Positions 41,631 through 50,949 of a stretch of 64,000 nt of DNA are shown here, piece by piece. Source of the DNA: Pseudalkalibacillus sp. SCS-8 (GTDB taxonomy: Bacteria; Bacillota; Bacilli; Bacillales; Fictibacillaceae). The stretch is from the NCBI RefSeq assembly GCF_040126055.1, contig NZ_CP143541.1, forward strand, positions 248,001 through 312,000. Reading direction: 5' to 3'. The position numbers and the translations under genes are program-made. Each line of letters starts with the position of its first letter. Within the stretch, counting starts at the first letter, position 1. Below the pieces are notes generated by a model. The model searched no databases and had not been told where the DNA came from. It saw only the letters and a program-made list of their open reading frames with translations.

Positions 41631-42218
41631 ATGAACGGAATCCAACAAATTGCGGGTCGGGTTTTCCCACTTGAACGGGATCATGTGGATACCGATCAGA
41701 TCATTCCGAAGCAATATTTGAAAAAGATCGACCGTCAGGGGTTCGGTAAGTACCTCTTTTATCATTGGCGCTTTGATGATGACGGTCTGCCGAGAAAAGA
41801 CTTTCCTCTGAACGAATCGCAGTATGAACAAGCCGTCATTTTGGTCGGTGGAGAGAATTTCGGATGCGGTTCTTCAAGGGAACATGCCCCTTGGGCGTTG
41901 CAGGACTTTGGCTTCCAGGTCATCATAGCTCCGAGTTTTGCAGATATCTTTTACAACAATTGTTTGAAAAACGGCATGTTACCAATCCAGCTGTCCGAGG
42001 AGAGCGTAAAGCAGCTGCAAAAGAAAGCTCAACAAAAGCCATACGATTTGAAAGTAGATTTACAACAGCAAACGGTTCAAGACGCAGGAGGATTTGAGTC
42101 CACCTTTGATATCGATCCTTATTGGAAGCAGATGTTATTGAATGGCTGGGATGAGATTTCAATTACTTTAACGTATGAAAATCAAATTGAACAATATGAA
42201 AAAATGAGACAGGAGTGA
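41631..42218 (+). CDS. leuD: 3-isopropylmalate dehydratase, small subunit
   Basis: 195-residue swivel-domain subunit. It has the substrate loop DHVDTDQIIPKQYLKK and the motif NFGCGSSREHAPWAL. It lies 15 bases after leuC with a GGAGGGGG ribosome-binding site, and its stop overlaps the ribosome-binding region proposed for ilvA. Confidence 0.96.
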   Translation: MNGIQQIAGRVFPLERDHVDTDQIIPKQYLKKIDRQGFGKYLFYHWRFDDDGLPRKDFPLNESQYEQAVILVGGENFGCGSSREHAPWALQDFGFQVIIAPSFADIFYNNCLKNGMLPIQLSEESVKQLQKKAQQKPYDLKVDLQQQTVQDAGGFESTFDIDPYWKQMLLNGWDEISITLTYENQIEQYEKMRQE

Positions 42219-42220
42219 GT

Positions 42221-43224
42221 GTGTTGGGAATTTTTTAAAAGGTCATAAGGTCGTTGAAGCCGCGGAGAATTTGATGCACGATGTCCACCGTACGCCGCTA
42301 AAACAATCAAGCACGTTGAATCATGTAACAGGACATGAAGTGTTTTTGAAAATGGAAAATCAACAGCGGACGGGTTCTTTCAAACTGAGAGGGGCACTAA
42401 ATAAAATTTGTTCGTTAACAGAAGAGGAGGCGGCAAAAGGCATCGTTTGTGCATCAGCCGGCAATCACGCTCAAGGCGTGGCGTTCGGGGCTTCTCAACG
42501 GTCGATCACGGCCAAGATTTTCATGCCGAAGAAGACACCTCAAGCGAAAGTTCAAGCCACGGAATCCTACGGTGCTCAGGTCGTCTTGACAGGTGAAACG
42601 TATCAGGAGGCATACACGGCTGCAACCGAAGAGATGCTTGCGACAGGAGCGACCTTCGTCCATGCCTTTGATGATGAAGAGGTTATTGCGGGTCAAGGGA
42701 CGGTCGCGCTTGAAATGCTGCAGCAATGTTCCGATCTTGATACGATCGTGGTCCCCGTTGGCGGAGGGGGATTGATATCCGGAACCCTGATGGCGGTCAA
42801 AACGTTCAGCCCCCATGTAAAAGTGATCGGCGTGCAAGCGAGTGGTGCTCCTGCTACTTATGACCGCTTTAAAGGAACAGATACAGTTCCGCTAAGCGGT
42901 GTGAAAAGCATTGCTGATGGAATTCTCGTGAAAAAACCAGGGAAACGGACGTATCCAATCATTGAACGACTTGTCGATGATATCGTCACGGTAAGTGAGC
43001 AAGAGATTGCTTCGTCCATCCTGTTCTTATTGGAACGTGAGAAAACGTTGGCAGAAGGAGCAGGGGCGGCGGCCGTTGCATCTGTGCTAGCCGGGAAGTT
43101 GACAGGACTTCGCAAAAAAATCGGCTGTATCGTCAGCGGAGGGAACGTGGATGTCAGCCGCTTAGCGGAATATCAGAAATTGAGCGAACAGACGGAAGGG
43201 AAGCAGTCGATCGCTTCTGGGTGA
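42221..43224 (+). CDS. ilvA: Threonine ammonia-lyase (IlvA) with probable start-proximal frameshift, no regulatory domain
   Basis: PLP enzyme that deaminates threonine to 2-ketobutyrate for isoleucine synthesis. The main frame from TTG 42271/ATG 42274 has the PLP motif GSFKLRGA, the GGGGLISG phosphate loop and a normal C-terminus. The natural start appears to be GTG 42221, with AGGAG at 42211. Its frame reads five codons and then stops at TAA 42236, within TTTTTTAAAA. A -1 shift on the T run restores a family-like N-terminus (LKGHKVVEAAENLMHDVHRT). Total length is about 334 residues, without the C-terminal ACT-like domain of the 422-residue B. subtilis enzyme. Translation from ATG 42274 (GGAG at 42264) is the alternative, but loses the first helix. 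Confidence 0.85.
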
Positions 43225-43269
43225 GTAGAGTGGGATTTTTCATGAAAATAGGATAAAATATGAAGAAGA

Positions 43270-43300
43270 AAAACCTTAGGGATAGACCTAAGGTTTTTAT
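43270..43300 (+). terminator. Terminator of the ilv-leu operon
   Basis: AAAACCTTAGG (43270-43280) pairs with CCTAAGGTTTT (43287-43297) around a 6-nt loop and runs into Ts. Confidence 0.93.
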
Positions 43301-43330
43301 ATATGAAACCGAGATTAAGGGGGTCGTACG

Positions 43331-44305
43331 ATGAAGGATGAATTCGATTGGATCAAGAGCATAACGCCGAGCAAACATTTCCAATCCTCATTAATAGAAG
43401 GGATCGGAGACGATGCGGCGCTTGTCAGAACTGAAGCGGGTATGGATGATATCCTCTGTGTCGATACGATGGTTGAGTCGGTTCATTTTTCTCGTCAGAC
43501 GATGACCCCATACCATATTGGATACAAGGCACTCGCGGTCAATATTAGTGATGTGGCAGCCATGGGCGGGGCTCCTAAATTCTACCTCGTCTCCATCGGC
43601 ATTCCTGACAAATGGTCAGAATCCGAACTACAACAGATTTATCAAGGGATGGCTGCCATTGCAGAGACGTATGAGGTCGATTTGATCGGTGGTGACACCG
43701 TTTCGACTAAAGGACCTTTAGTCATCTCTGTCACAATAGTCGGTCGTGTCCAGGAAGACAGGAAGCTGCTGAGAAAGAATGCCCGTCCCGGCGATATCGT
43801 GTTCCTCACCGGACCTGTCGGTGTGTCTGCTGCCGGCCTCGAATGTCTGTTGAACGATGAACAGCCTTCCCGTATAAACAAAAAGTTGATCCGAGCGCAT
43901 CAAATGCCTATGCCCCAAGTCGAAGCGGGGTTGCTTCTCTCTGAGAGTGGGTATAGAATTGCGTTAAATGACATAAGTGATGGACTTGCAAGCGAAGCGC
44001 ATGAAATAGCAGAAGCGAGTCAAGTCGGTATCAAGATCGATGCGGAACGACTTCCGACGATTCAAGAGTTTAGATCTTTTTCAAAAGCACAAGTACTCGA
44101 TTGGATGCTGTATGGCGGCGAGGATTTCCAGCTGGTCGGTACGGTTTCCTCAAAGGATTGGCAGTCATTGAAAAAGTTATTTGATGAAAATGATCAGTCG
44201 ATCTATCGAATCGGTGAGGTTATAGAGGGTCCTTCCATGGTCAAACTGATAAGAGGGAAGGAAGTCTATGAGATTGAAAAGAAAGGATTCAACCATTTCA
44301 AGTGA
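43331..44305 (+). CDS. thiL: Thiamine-monophosphate kinase
   Basis: Phosphorylates thiamine monophosphate to the active diphosphate. It has 324 residues of the PurM/ThiL fold. ATP/metal motifs are IGDDAALV, CVDTMVESVHF, VNISDVAAMGG and LIGGDTV. It is the first gene of the tsaE-tsaB-rimI-tsaD cluster, the standard Bacillus order. ATG 43331 follows AAGGGGGTCG. Confidence 0.95.
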   Translation: MKDEFDWIKSITPSKHFQSSLIEGIGDDAALVRTEAGMDDILCVDTMVESVHFSRQTMTPYHIGYKALAVNISDVAAMGGAPKFYLVSIGIPDKWSESELQQIYQGMAAIAETYEVDLIGGDTVSTKGPLVISVTIVGRVQEDRKLLRKNARPGDIVFLTGPVGVSAAGLECLLNDEQPSRINKKLIRAHQMPMPQVEAGLLLSESGYRIALNDISDGLASEAHEIAEASQVGIKIDAERLPTIQEFRSFSKAQVLDWMLYGGEDFQLVGTVSSKDWQSLKKLFDENDQSIYRIGEVIEGPSMVKLIRGKEVYEIEKKGFNHFK

Positions 44306-44324
44306 TTGTGATAGGTGAGCGCAA

Positions 44325-44795
44325 ATGAAACAATACCAAATGATACTGAATAGTCCTGAAGAAACGATGGATACAGCCGCACGATTGGCTGATTACCTGA
44401 AGCCTGGGGACGTGATTACGTTAGAAGGCGACCTCGGTGCAGGGAAGACAACGTTTACGAAGGGACTCGCAAAAGGATTACAGATCAATCGGGTCGTCAA
44501 AAGCCCGACGTTCACAATTATTCGTGAGTATCAAGGTCGACTTCCTCTTTACCATATGGACGTCTATCGATTAGAGGATAGTGATGAGGACCTTGGTTTT
44601 GACGAGTATTTTGAAGGGGAGGGTGTGACGGTCGTCGAATGGGCACATCTGATCGAGGAGTTCCTCCCGGAAGAACGATTGGCCATAACAATCCGCCGTC
44701 AGGGTGATGACGTGCGTGAATTGACACTTGAACCAAGTGGTGAACGATTTAACAGGTTATGTGAGGAGTTTATGTATGAAAGCACTGGCAATTGA
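44325..44795 (+). CDS. tsaE: tRNA t6A synthesis ATPase TsaE
   Basis: 156-residue P-loop protein needed for N6-threonylcarbamoyl-adenosine formation at A37 of ANN-decoding tRNAs. The Walker A is GDLGAGKTTFTKG and the conserved Trp in VVEWAHLIEEFLP is present. It overlaps tsaB by 20 bases. Confidence 0.95.
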   Translation: MKQYQMILNSPEETMDTAARLADYLKPGDVITLEGDLGAGKTTFTKGLAKGLQINRVVKSPTFTIIREYQGRLPLYHMDVYRLEDSDEDLGFDEYFEGEGVTVVEWAHLIEEFLPEERLAITIRRQGDDVRELTLEPSGERFNRLCEEFMYESTGN

Positions 44796-45468
44796 TACGT
44801 CCAATCTCGTAATGGGGATTGCGGTGATCGAGGATGATAAGATCGTAGGCGAATTGACGACGAATATGAAGAAAAATCATTCGGTCCGGCTGATGCCAGC
44901 AATCCAAAGCCTTTTAAAAGAAGTCGATATTGAGCCGAAGGAGTTGGACCGGATCATCGTTGCGAAGGGGCCAGGTTCCTATACGGGTGTACGGATCGGT
45001 GTCTCTGTCGCGAAAACGATGTCATGGTCGCTGAACATTCCGATTACCGGGGTTTCGAGCCTTGAGGTTGTCGCGCAGAACGGAAAGTACTTCGATGGCC
45101 TCGTCTGTCCGTTGTTTGATGGTCGAAGAGGACAAGTTTACACCGGTTTATATGGAAAGGTTGGAGACAGCTTTCAATTGGTACAAGATGAGCGGATCAT
45201 CCAACTCACAGAATGGCTTGGTATGCTGAAGGAAGATTCCAAAAAGGTTTTATTCCTCGGTAACGATTTGCCGTTACATCGTGAAAAGATTGAAGAACTG
45301 ATGGGTGAGAGGGCTGTTTTCGGTCAAATTGCGGATCACAGTCCTCGACCAGCTGAGCTTGCAGCCCTTGGAGTGATCGGTGAAGAAGAGGATCCCCATA
45401 CGTTTACCCCAAGCTATTTGCGTTTGGCTGAAGCAGAGGCGAAATGGATCGCCAACCAGGAAAAGTAG
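44776..45468 (+). CDS. tsaB: tRNA t6A synthesis protein TsaB
   Basis: 230-residue ASKHA-fold partner of TsaD. ATG 44776 is seven bases after GAGGAG (44763-44768); the longer frame lacks support. The N-terminus MKALAIDTSN and the GPGSYTGVRIG motif are diagnostic. It acts with TsaD, TsaE and TsaC (elsewhere). Confidence 0.94.
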   Translation: MKALAIDTSNLVMGIAVIEDDKIVGELTTNMKKNHSVRLMPAIQSLLKEVDIEPKELDRIIVAKGPGSYTGVRIGVSVAKTMSWSLNIPITGVSSLEVVAQNGKYFDGLVCPLFDGRRGQVYTGLYGKVGDSFQLVQDERIIQLTEWLGMLKEDSKKVLFLGNDLPLHREKIEELMGERAVFGQIADHSPRPAELAALGVIGEEEDPHTFTPSYLRLAEAEAKWIANQEK

Positions 45469-45477
45469 GTGCCAGAC

Positions 45478-45927
45478 ATGGTGGAAAATTTAATGTTCCG
45501 GATTATGACCTTGCATGACATTGATGATGTGATGCAAATCGAAGAAGCTTCTTTTCCGAATCCTTGGAGCAAGACAGCTTTTTATAATGAGATCGTGAAC
45601 AATCAATTTGCGACCTATCTGATCCTTGAAGTGGATGGTAAGCCGGTTGGCTATTGCGGCCTGTGGGTGATCATTGATGAAGCCCATGTGACGAATATTG
45701 CCATCATCCCTTCATATCGTGGCAAAAAGTATGGCGACGCCTTGATGAAAAAGGCGATGGAGCAGGCACGGATCATGGGTGCCAAGACGATGACCCTCGA
45801 GGTAAGGATCAGTAACGAAGTCGCACAACGCATGTATCGGAAATACGGTTTTGAAAATGGCGGAATCAGAAGAAATTATTACACGGACAACGGAGAAGAT
45901 GCTTTAGTAATGTGGGTGAATTTGTAA
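45478..45927 (+). CDS. rimI: Ribosomal-protein-S18-alanine N-acetyltransferase RimI
   Basis: 149-residue GNAT acetyltransferase. The acetyl-CoA-binding motif is [18 protein letters not shown], followed by [12 protein letters not shown]. Family members acetylate the N-terminus of ribosomal protein S18. ATG 45478 is preferred by spacing to AGGTG; GTG 45469 is possible. The stop overlaps the first base of tsaD. Confidence 0.92.
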   Translation: MVENLMFRIMTLHDIDDVMQIEEASFPNPWSKTAFYNEIVNNQFATYLILEVDGKPVGYCGLWVIIDEAHVTNIAIIPSYRGKKYGDALMKKAMEQARIMGAKTMTLEVRISNEVAQRMYRKYGFENGGIRRNYYTDNGEDALVMWVNL

Positions 45928-46943
45928 TGAAATCAGATGAAATCATACTAGGAATTGAAACGAGCTGTGATGAAACAGCAGCGGCAATCGTCAAAAATGG
46001 AACGGAATTGCTTTCGAATGTCGTTGCCTCACAAATCGAGAGTCATAAACGTTTCGGAGGGGTCGTACCTGAAATCGCTTCACGTCATCATGTGGAGCAA
46101 ATTACGATCGTAATAGAAGAGGCGATGGATCAAGCAGGTGTAACCTTTGAAGATCTTTCAGCCATTGCGGTAACGGAAGGACCGGGACTCGTCGGCGCAT
46201 TGCTTGTCGGGGTGAATTCTGCGAAAGCCCTGGCACTTGCCCATGACATCCCGTTGATTGCCGTCCACCATATCGCAGGTCACATTTATGCGAACCGATT
46301 GATGACGCCGATGGAATTCCCGCTGCTCTCATTGGTCGTATCAGGCGGACATACCGAGCTCATCTACATGAAAGAGCACGGTTCGTATGAAGTAATTGGC
46401 GAAACACGGGATGATGCGGCTGGAGAAGCCTATGATAAGGTTGCCCGAACGTTGAAGCTCCCTTATCCGGGTGGTCCGCATATTGATAAAATGGCGCAGG
46501 AAGGAAGCTCGTCCATCGAGCTTCCACGCGCTTGGCTCGAGCCGGATTCCCTGGACTTCAGCTTCAGCGGGTTGAAATCGGCCGTCATCAACACATTGCA
46601 CAACGCGAAACAACGGGGAGAAGAGATCAACCCGAATGACCTGGCTGCCAGCTTTCAGGAAAGTGTCATCGACGTATTGGTCGAGAAGACGTATCGAGCA
46701 GCAGAGGCTTATGAGGTGAAGCAGGTTGTCGTCGCAGGCGGTGTAGCGGCTAATAAAGGGCTTCGTGCCAGGTTGACGGAGCGTTTTGACGGGACAGGCA
46801 TTCAGCTGGCGATTCCACCGTTATGGCTTTGTACAGATAATGCGGCGATGATTGCTGCAGCCGGATCGATTGAATACAACAAGGGGAAACGTGCAACGAT
46901 GAAACTGAACGGAAACCCTGGGCTTGATTTGGAAGCATTTTAA
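45927..46943 (+). CDS. tsaD: tRNA t6A transferase TsaD
   Basis: Catalytic threonylcarbamoyl transferase of the t6A pathway (formerly Gcp). ATG 45927 follows GGGTGA with seven-base spacing and gives 338 residues. It has the start [14 protein letters not shown], the iron-binding HHIAGH and nucleotide motifs VSGGHTEL and [12 protein letters not shown]. It ends the operon; a strong terminator follows. Confidence 0.96.
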   Translation: MKSDEIILGIETSCDETAAAIVKNGTELLSNVVASQIESHKRFGGVVPEIASRHHVEQITIVIEEAMDQAGVTFEDLSAIAVTEGPGLVGALLVGVNSAKALALAHDIPLIAVHHIAGHIYANRLMTPMEFPLLSLVVSGGHTELIYMKEHGSYEVIGETRDDAAGEAYDKVARTLKLPYPGGPHIDKMAQEGSSSIELPRAWLEPDSLDFSFSGLKSAVINTLHNAKQRGEEINPNDLAASFQESVIDVLVEKTYRAAEAYEVKQVVVAGGVAANKGLRARLTERFDGTGIQLAIPPLWLCTDNAAMIAAAGSIEYNKGKRATMKLNGNPGLDLEAF

Positions 46944-46950
46944 AATGGAG

Positions 46951-46997
46951 AAAGCTGATTCTGAAGTGGACGACACTTCGGGATCAGCTTTTTTTGT
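46951..46997 (+). terminator. Terminator after tsaD
   Basis: AAAGCTGAT (46951-46959) pairs with ATCAGCTTT (46983-46991). An inner CTGAAGTG/CACTTCGG stem extends it, and seven Ts follow. Confidence 0.93.
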
Positions 46998-47030
46998 AGC
47001 TAATCAGGCGTACAGACCAGTAGATTCGAA

Positions 47031-47120
47031 TTATGAACCTAGATGTGAAAAAACGAACCAATTTTGAGATTTATGAACCCAGATGAGAAATTATGAACCT
47101 AGTTTGAGATTTTTGCACCA
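47031..47120. repeat. 20-bp periodic repeat, TTATGAACC family
   Basis: GAACC (or GCACC) occurs at 47035, 47055, 47075, 47095 and 47115, an exact 20-bp period. The unit is roughly TTATGAACCTAGATGAGA. No gene is present in this stretch. Confidence 0.8.
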
Positions 47121-47260
47121 AATGCGACTCAACGATTTTTAATAACTGTCGAAAAATGAAAGCGGACTATAGTCTTTCTGCACCCGAACCGTGTCACCAA
47201 ACGTCTGGTGTAAAGTGTAGCGCAGTGAATGGAATCGTCGAAAGGAATAGAAAAAGAAAA

Positions 47261-47297
47261 GCCTGCGTCGTACATGTCCAAGCATGTACGTGCAGGC
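47261..47297 (-). terminator. Strong minus-strand hairpin terminator-like element
   Basis: GCCTGC and CGTACATG (47261-47276) pair with CATGTACG and GCAGGC (47283-47297) through a small internal loop. On the minus strand the stem is followed by TTTTCTTTTTC. No minus-strand gene ends here. Confidence 0.7.
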
Positions 47298-47403
47298 GAT
47301 TAACGCGAATTATCCCGTTTGCATATCAAGCAGAATACCTTATATAAAAACGTTCCTTTTGGTAAAAAGTCGAACTTAGTCGAAACATGGTGTGGAAAAC
47401 CTA

Positions 47404-47586
47404 TTATCCACAAGATGTGAACAGTGTGGATAACATTAGCACACAGTCAAAAAATCTGTATTTGTGGATGTGTATAAAAATCTGTGGATAACTTCGGGTT
47501 AAACTGTGGATATTGTGGAAAATACGACAATAAAGCCGAAAAACTCCCATTTTTCGTGTGTATAACTCTGTGGAAACTGTGAATAT
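47404..47586. promoter_or_regulatory. DnaA-box cluster between tsaD and ydiF
   Basis: Full matches to TTATNCACA, on either strand, lie at 47404-47412, 47425-47433, 47469-47477, 47483-47491 and 47557-47565. One-mismatch copies are at 47505-47513, 47515-47523 and 47578-47586. B. subtilis is known to carry a DnaA-bound cluster near gcp (tsaD). It probably titrates DnaA rather than serving as an origin, since no dnaA/dnaN genes are nearby. Confidence 0.85.
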
Positions 47587-47600
47587 GTCGCTTATTTCCA

Positions 47601-47650
47601 TAAAAAAGTGGGTTGACATCCACAAAGTGTCAGACACTTGCGGTCAACCC
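47601..47650 (-). terminator. Terminator of ydiF
   Basis: GGGTTGAC (47610-47617) pairs with GTCAACCC (47643-47650), enclosing an AAGTGTC/GACACTT hairpin. The minus strand continues ACTTTTTTATGG. The inner hairpin resembles the GTGTCAGGCAC core repeated at 254-470. Confidence 0.85.
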
Positions 47651-47663
47651 ATAGATACCCCAC

Positions 47664-49595
47664 TTAATTTATTTGTAAACTTTCCCATTCTTCAAGAAGG
47701 CCTTCAAGCTCACTGTTCGCAGCTTCAAGCTCCTGATTGAACGACTGGCTCTTTTCGTAGTCCTGAAAAACTTCCGGTTTGCTCAGTTCGTTTTCGATCT
47801 CTTCAATACGGTTTTCAGTGGCCTCGATCTTTTCCTCGAGATCGTCAATCCGTCGGAGACGTTTCCGTTCGTCCTTCTTTGCTTGTTTATCTTGTTGGAA
47901 TTGCTCTTTCTGATCCGTAGACGTTTTAACGGATGAACGTTGCTCTCTTTCCTCACGTTCAAGTCGTTCAAATTCGGCTTGCTCTGCCTTTTTATCAAGG
48001 TAGTAATCATAATCGCCTAAGTAATTTTCCAATCCAGATGTGGATAACTCAATTACTCGAGTGGCGATTCGGTTGATAAAGTAACGGTCGTGAGAAATGA
48101 AGAGGATGGTCCCCGGAAAATCGATCAACGCATTCTCGAGCACTTCTTTACTGTCCAGGTCCAGATGGTTCGTCGGCTCGTCCATTACAAGGACATTGGC
48201 TTTCTTCAGCATCAATTTCGCAAGAGCCAGGCGCGCCTTCTGTCCACCGCTCAGCTCATTAACACCCTTCAATACATCATCCCCGCTGAACAAGAAGTTA
48301 CCGAGGACGGTACGGATGTCTTTTTCCTGATGGTTCGGGAATTCATCCCATAGCTCATGAAGGACGGTTTTGTTGCTGTTCAGATCAGCTTGCTCCTGAT
48401 CGTAATAACCAATCTGGACATTGGATCCGAATTGAATGGTACCGTCCAGCTTCCGATCTGGGTGCATGATCGTCTTGATCAGCGTGGACTTCCCAATTCC
48501 GTTCGGTCCTACGAGCGCAATGCTTTCCTCCCGCTGGACATGGAGGTCGATGCCATCAATCAACACCTGATCATCGTAACCGATCGCAAGTCGATTGAGC
48601 TTTAAAACATCATTTCCTGTCTGACGGTCGATCCTGAAGCCGAACTGCGCGGATTTTTCACTGCCATCAGGCTTCTCCAGCTTTGTCATTCGATTCAGCT
48701 GCTTCCGTTTACTTTGAGCACGTTTCGTTGTAGAAGCACGTGCAATATTCCGTTGGACGAAATCTTGGAGTTTCGCAATTTCGGATTGCTGCTTCTCATA
48801 TTCTTTCATTTCCTGCTCGTATAACTCCGCCTTCTGCTCAAGGTACTTGGAATAGTTTCCAAGGAACTTCTTACTCTTCGTCCTCGAGATTTCATAGACT
48901 TGATTGACCACCTTATCCAGGAAGTAACGGTCATGCGAAACGATGAGCAAAGCACCCGGATAGCCCTGCAAGTAGTTTTCCAACCAATTCAAAGTCTCGA
49001 TATCCAAATGGTTGGTCGGCTCGTCCAGAATCAATAAGTCTGGCTGGGTCAATAACAGCTTAACGAGTGCGAGTCTCGTCTTCTGACCACCGCTTAGAGA
49101 GGAGACAGCTTTTCCATAGTCTTCTTCATAGAAACGGAAGCCGTGGAGAACAGATCGGATATCATTCTCGTATTTATATCCACCTTCTAATTCGAACTTC
49201 TGCTGAAGTGCATCGTATTCGGCGAGAACTTTGGAATAAAGGGTTTCATCGTTAAGGACGTGTTCCTTGCCCATTTTTTCTTCAAGAGCACGGATGTCTG
49301 CTTCCATCTCACGCAGGTGAGAAAAGACACTGAGCATCTCATCCCAAATGGTATTCTCTGTTTCAAGACCAGCATCCTGAGCCAGATAACCGATTTCAAT
49401 CTCGTTTGGCTTCATGATTGCACCTGAATCATAGGAAAGATCACCGCTGATGATCTTTAACAGTGTCGATTTACCGGCTCCGTTTCTTCCAACGAGAGCA
49501 ATTCGGTCCCGGGATTGTACTTCAAGTTTAATATTCGATAAAATAAGGTCAGCACCATAGTATTTTGTTATGTCTTGAGCTTGTAAAACAATCAT
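47664..49595 (-). CDS. ydiF: ABC-F family ATPase (YdiF type)
   Basis: 643-residue cytoplasmic protein with two ABC domains and no membrane segment, belonging to the ABC-F ribosome-associated translation factors. Walker A motifs are GRNGAGKST and GPNGIGKST. Two signature/Walker B blocks read LSGGQKTRLAL...LILDEPTNHLD and LSGGQKARLAL...LVMDEPTNHLD. The C-terminal charged coiled coil spans about 545-643. ATG 49595 is preceded on the minus strand by GAGGTGTGACG; the ATG at 49610 overlaps that site. It is transcribed against its neighbours. Confidence 0.94.
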   Translation of the reverse strand: MIVLQAQDITKYYGADLILSNIKLEVQSRDRIALVGRNGAGKSTLLKIISGDLSYDSGAIMKPNEIEIGYLAQDAGLETENTIWDEMLSVFSHLREMEADIRALEEKMGKEHVLNDETLYSKVLAEYDALQQKFELEGGYKYENDIRSVLHGFRFYEEDYGKAVSSLSGGQKTRLALVKLLLTQPDLLILDEPTNHLDIETLNWLENYLQGYPGALLIVSHDRYFLDKVVNQVYEISRTKSKKFLGNYSKYLEQKAELYEQEMKEYEKQQSEIAKLQDFVQRNIARASTTKRAQSKRKQLNRMTKLEKPDGSEKSAQFGFRIDRQTGNDVLKLNRLAIGYDDQVLIDGIDLHVQREESIALVGPNGIGKSTLIKTIMHPDRKLDGTIQFGSNVQIGYYDQEQADLNSNKTVLHELWDEFPNHQEKDIRTVLGNFLFSGDDVLKGVNELSGGQKARLALAKLMLKKANVLVMDEPTNHLDLDSKEVLENALIDFPGTILFISHDRYFINRIATRVIELSTSGLENYLGDYDYYLDKKAEQAEFERLEREEREQRSSVKTSTDQKEQFQQDKQAKKDERKRLRRIDDLEEKIEATENRIEEIENELSKPEVFQDYEKSQSFNQELEAANSELEGLLEEWESLQIN

Positions 49596-49703
49596 GTCGT
49601 CACACCTCATAATTTACACATTATTATAAGTGTAGCCTATGAGGGAAAGGTCAAGCAACAGTGCAATCGTCAACGTTTTGTGATAATTTCACCGCAATAA
49701 CGC

Positions 49704-49732
49704 CTTACTTTTAAACAAAAATGGTGTATAGT
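49704..49732 (+). promoter_or_regulatory. Possible promoter of moaC
   Basis: CTTACT (49704-49709), 17-bp spacer, TATAGT (49727-49732), 24 bp before the start codon. The -10 is good and the -35 weak. Confidence 0.45.
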
Positions 49733-49756
49733 CTCTCTTAGGTGGTGTTTGTAGCA

Positions 49757-50236
49757 ATGGGGAAGTTTACACACTTCAATGAACAAGGCCGTGCACGGAT
49801 GGTCGATATCTCTGAAAAAGAAGAAACGGTGAGATCGGCACGCGTACGGAGCAGTGTTCAAGTAACGAAAGATATATATGAAGCGATTCAAGGGAATCAT
49901 ATTAAAAAAGGCGATGTATTATCTGTCGCTCAAGTGGCCGGGATCATGGCCGCAAAGAAAACACCAGAAATCGTCCCGATGTGTCACCCATTGCCACTTA
50001 AAGCAGTCGACATTTCCTTTGACTGGAATGTGGAAGACGATAACTATGAGCTGATGATTGATGTAATTGTGAAAACGAAAGGGAACACTGGTGTTGAAAT
50101 GGAAGCATTGACAGCAGCATCAGCGACCGCCCTTACGATCTATGATATGTGTAAAGCGATTGATAAAGGAATGGTGATCGGGCCGACTTACCTGTTGGAA
50201 AAGACAGGTGGGAAAAGCGGCGATTACCGTAAATGA
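49757..50236 (+). CDS. moaC: Cyclic pyranopterin monophosphate synthase MoaC
   Basis: Molybdenum-cofactor enzyme acting after MoaA. It has 159 residues from ATG 49757 (AGGTGGTG upstream). Conserved motifs are [13 protein letters not shown], the MCHPLPL loop, [22 protein letters not shown] and the C-terminal [12 protein letters not shown]. In B. subtilis it occupies the same place between ydiF and rex. Confidence 0.95.
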   Translation: MGKFTHFNEQGRARMVDISEKEETVRSARVRSSVQVTKDIYEAIQGNHIKKGDVLSVAQVAGIMAAKKTPEIVPMCHPLPLKAVDISFDWNVEDDNYELMIDVIVKTKGNTGVEMEALTAASATALTIYDMCKAIDKGMVIGPTYLLEKTGGKSGDYRK

Positions 50237-50274
50237 TTTAAAGAAAGTTGTTCAATCCTGAGGGGAGGGACTTT

Positions 50275-50919
50275 ATGAGCGTTGATGATCAGAAAATACC
50301 ACAAGCCACCGCTAAACGGCTGCCCTTGTATTACAGGTTCCTGAAGAACCTATCTACTTCCGGAAAGCTTCGCGTTTCTTCCTCAGAGCTGAGCGAAGCG
50401 GTTAAAGTCGATTCTGCAACGATACGAAGAGATTTTTCCTATTTCGGTGCTTTAGGTAAGAAGGGGTACGGTTACAACGTGAATTATCTTCTGACCTTTT
50501 TCCGTAAAACGCTCGACCAGGATGAAGTGACGAAGGTCATGCTTGTCGGGGTCGGAAATTTAGGGACAGCCCTTCTGAACTACAACTTTTTGAAAAACGA
50601 TAATACACGCATTGAACTGGCTTTTGATGTGGATAAAAATAAAGTAGGAACAGAAATTAGTGGTGTGCCGATCTATCACCTGGATAATCTGAAGGATTAC
50701 GCAAACAAGGTCGTTTCCGTAGCAATCCTCACAGTCCCTGCCCAGACGGCACAGTCCGTTGCAGACCGGCTTGTGGAAATCGGAGTGAACGGGATTTTGA
50801 ACTTTACACCTGCCCGTTTGACAGTACCCGACCATGTCCGGATCCATCACATTGATTTGGCAGTTGAACTGCAATCCCTGATCTATTTTTTGAAGAATTA
50901 CCCGCTCGACCAGGAATAG
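50275..50919 (+). CDS. rex: Redox-sensing transcriptional repressor Rex
   Basis: NADH/NAD+-sensing repressor of fermentative and respiratory genes. ATG 50275 follows GGGGAGGGA and gives 214 residues. The winged helix is at 1-80 ([21 protein letters not shown]), and the Rossmann domain holds [12 protein letters not shown]. The swapped C-terminal helix ends [15 protein letters not shown]. Confidence 0.96.
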   Translation: MSVDDQKIPQATAKRLPLYYRFLKNLSTSGKLRVSSSELSEAVKVDSATIRRDFSYFGALGKKGYGYNVNYLLTFFRKTLDQDEVTKVMLVGVGNLGTALLNYNFLKNDNTRIELAFDVDKNKVGTEISGVPIYHLDNLKDYANKVVSVAILTVPAQTAQSVADRLVEIGVNGILNFTPARLTVPDHVRIHHIDLAVELQSLIYFLKNYPLDQE

Positions 50920-50949
50920 AACATTCATGTTATTGAGGAGGTGACCAGT

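Noticed and set aside
47156..47347. 63-codon frame in the tsaD-ydiF gap
   Set aside because: It spans the 47261-47297 hairpin and shows no recognisable features.
47404..47586. DnaA-box cluster considered as oriC
   Set aside because: No dnaA, dnaN, rpmH or gidA gene nearby, and no clear AT-rich unwinding element; the gene context places it elsewhere on the chromosome.
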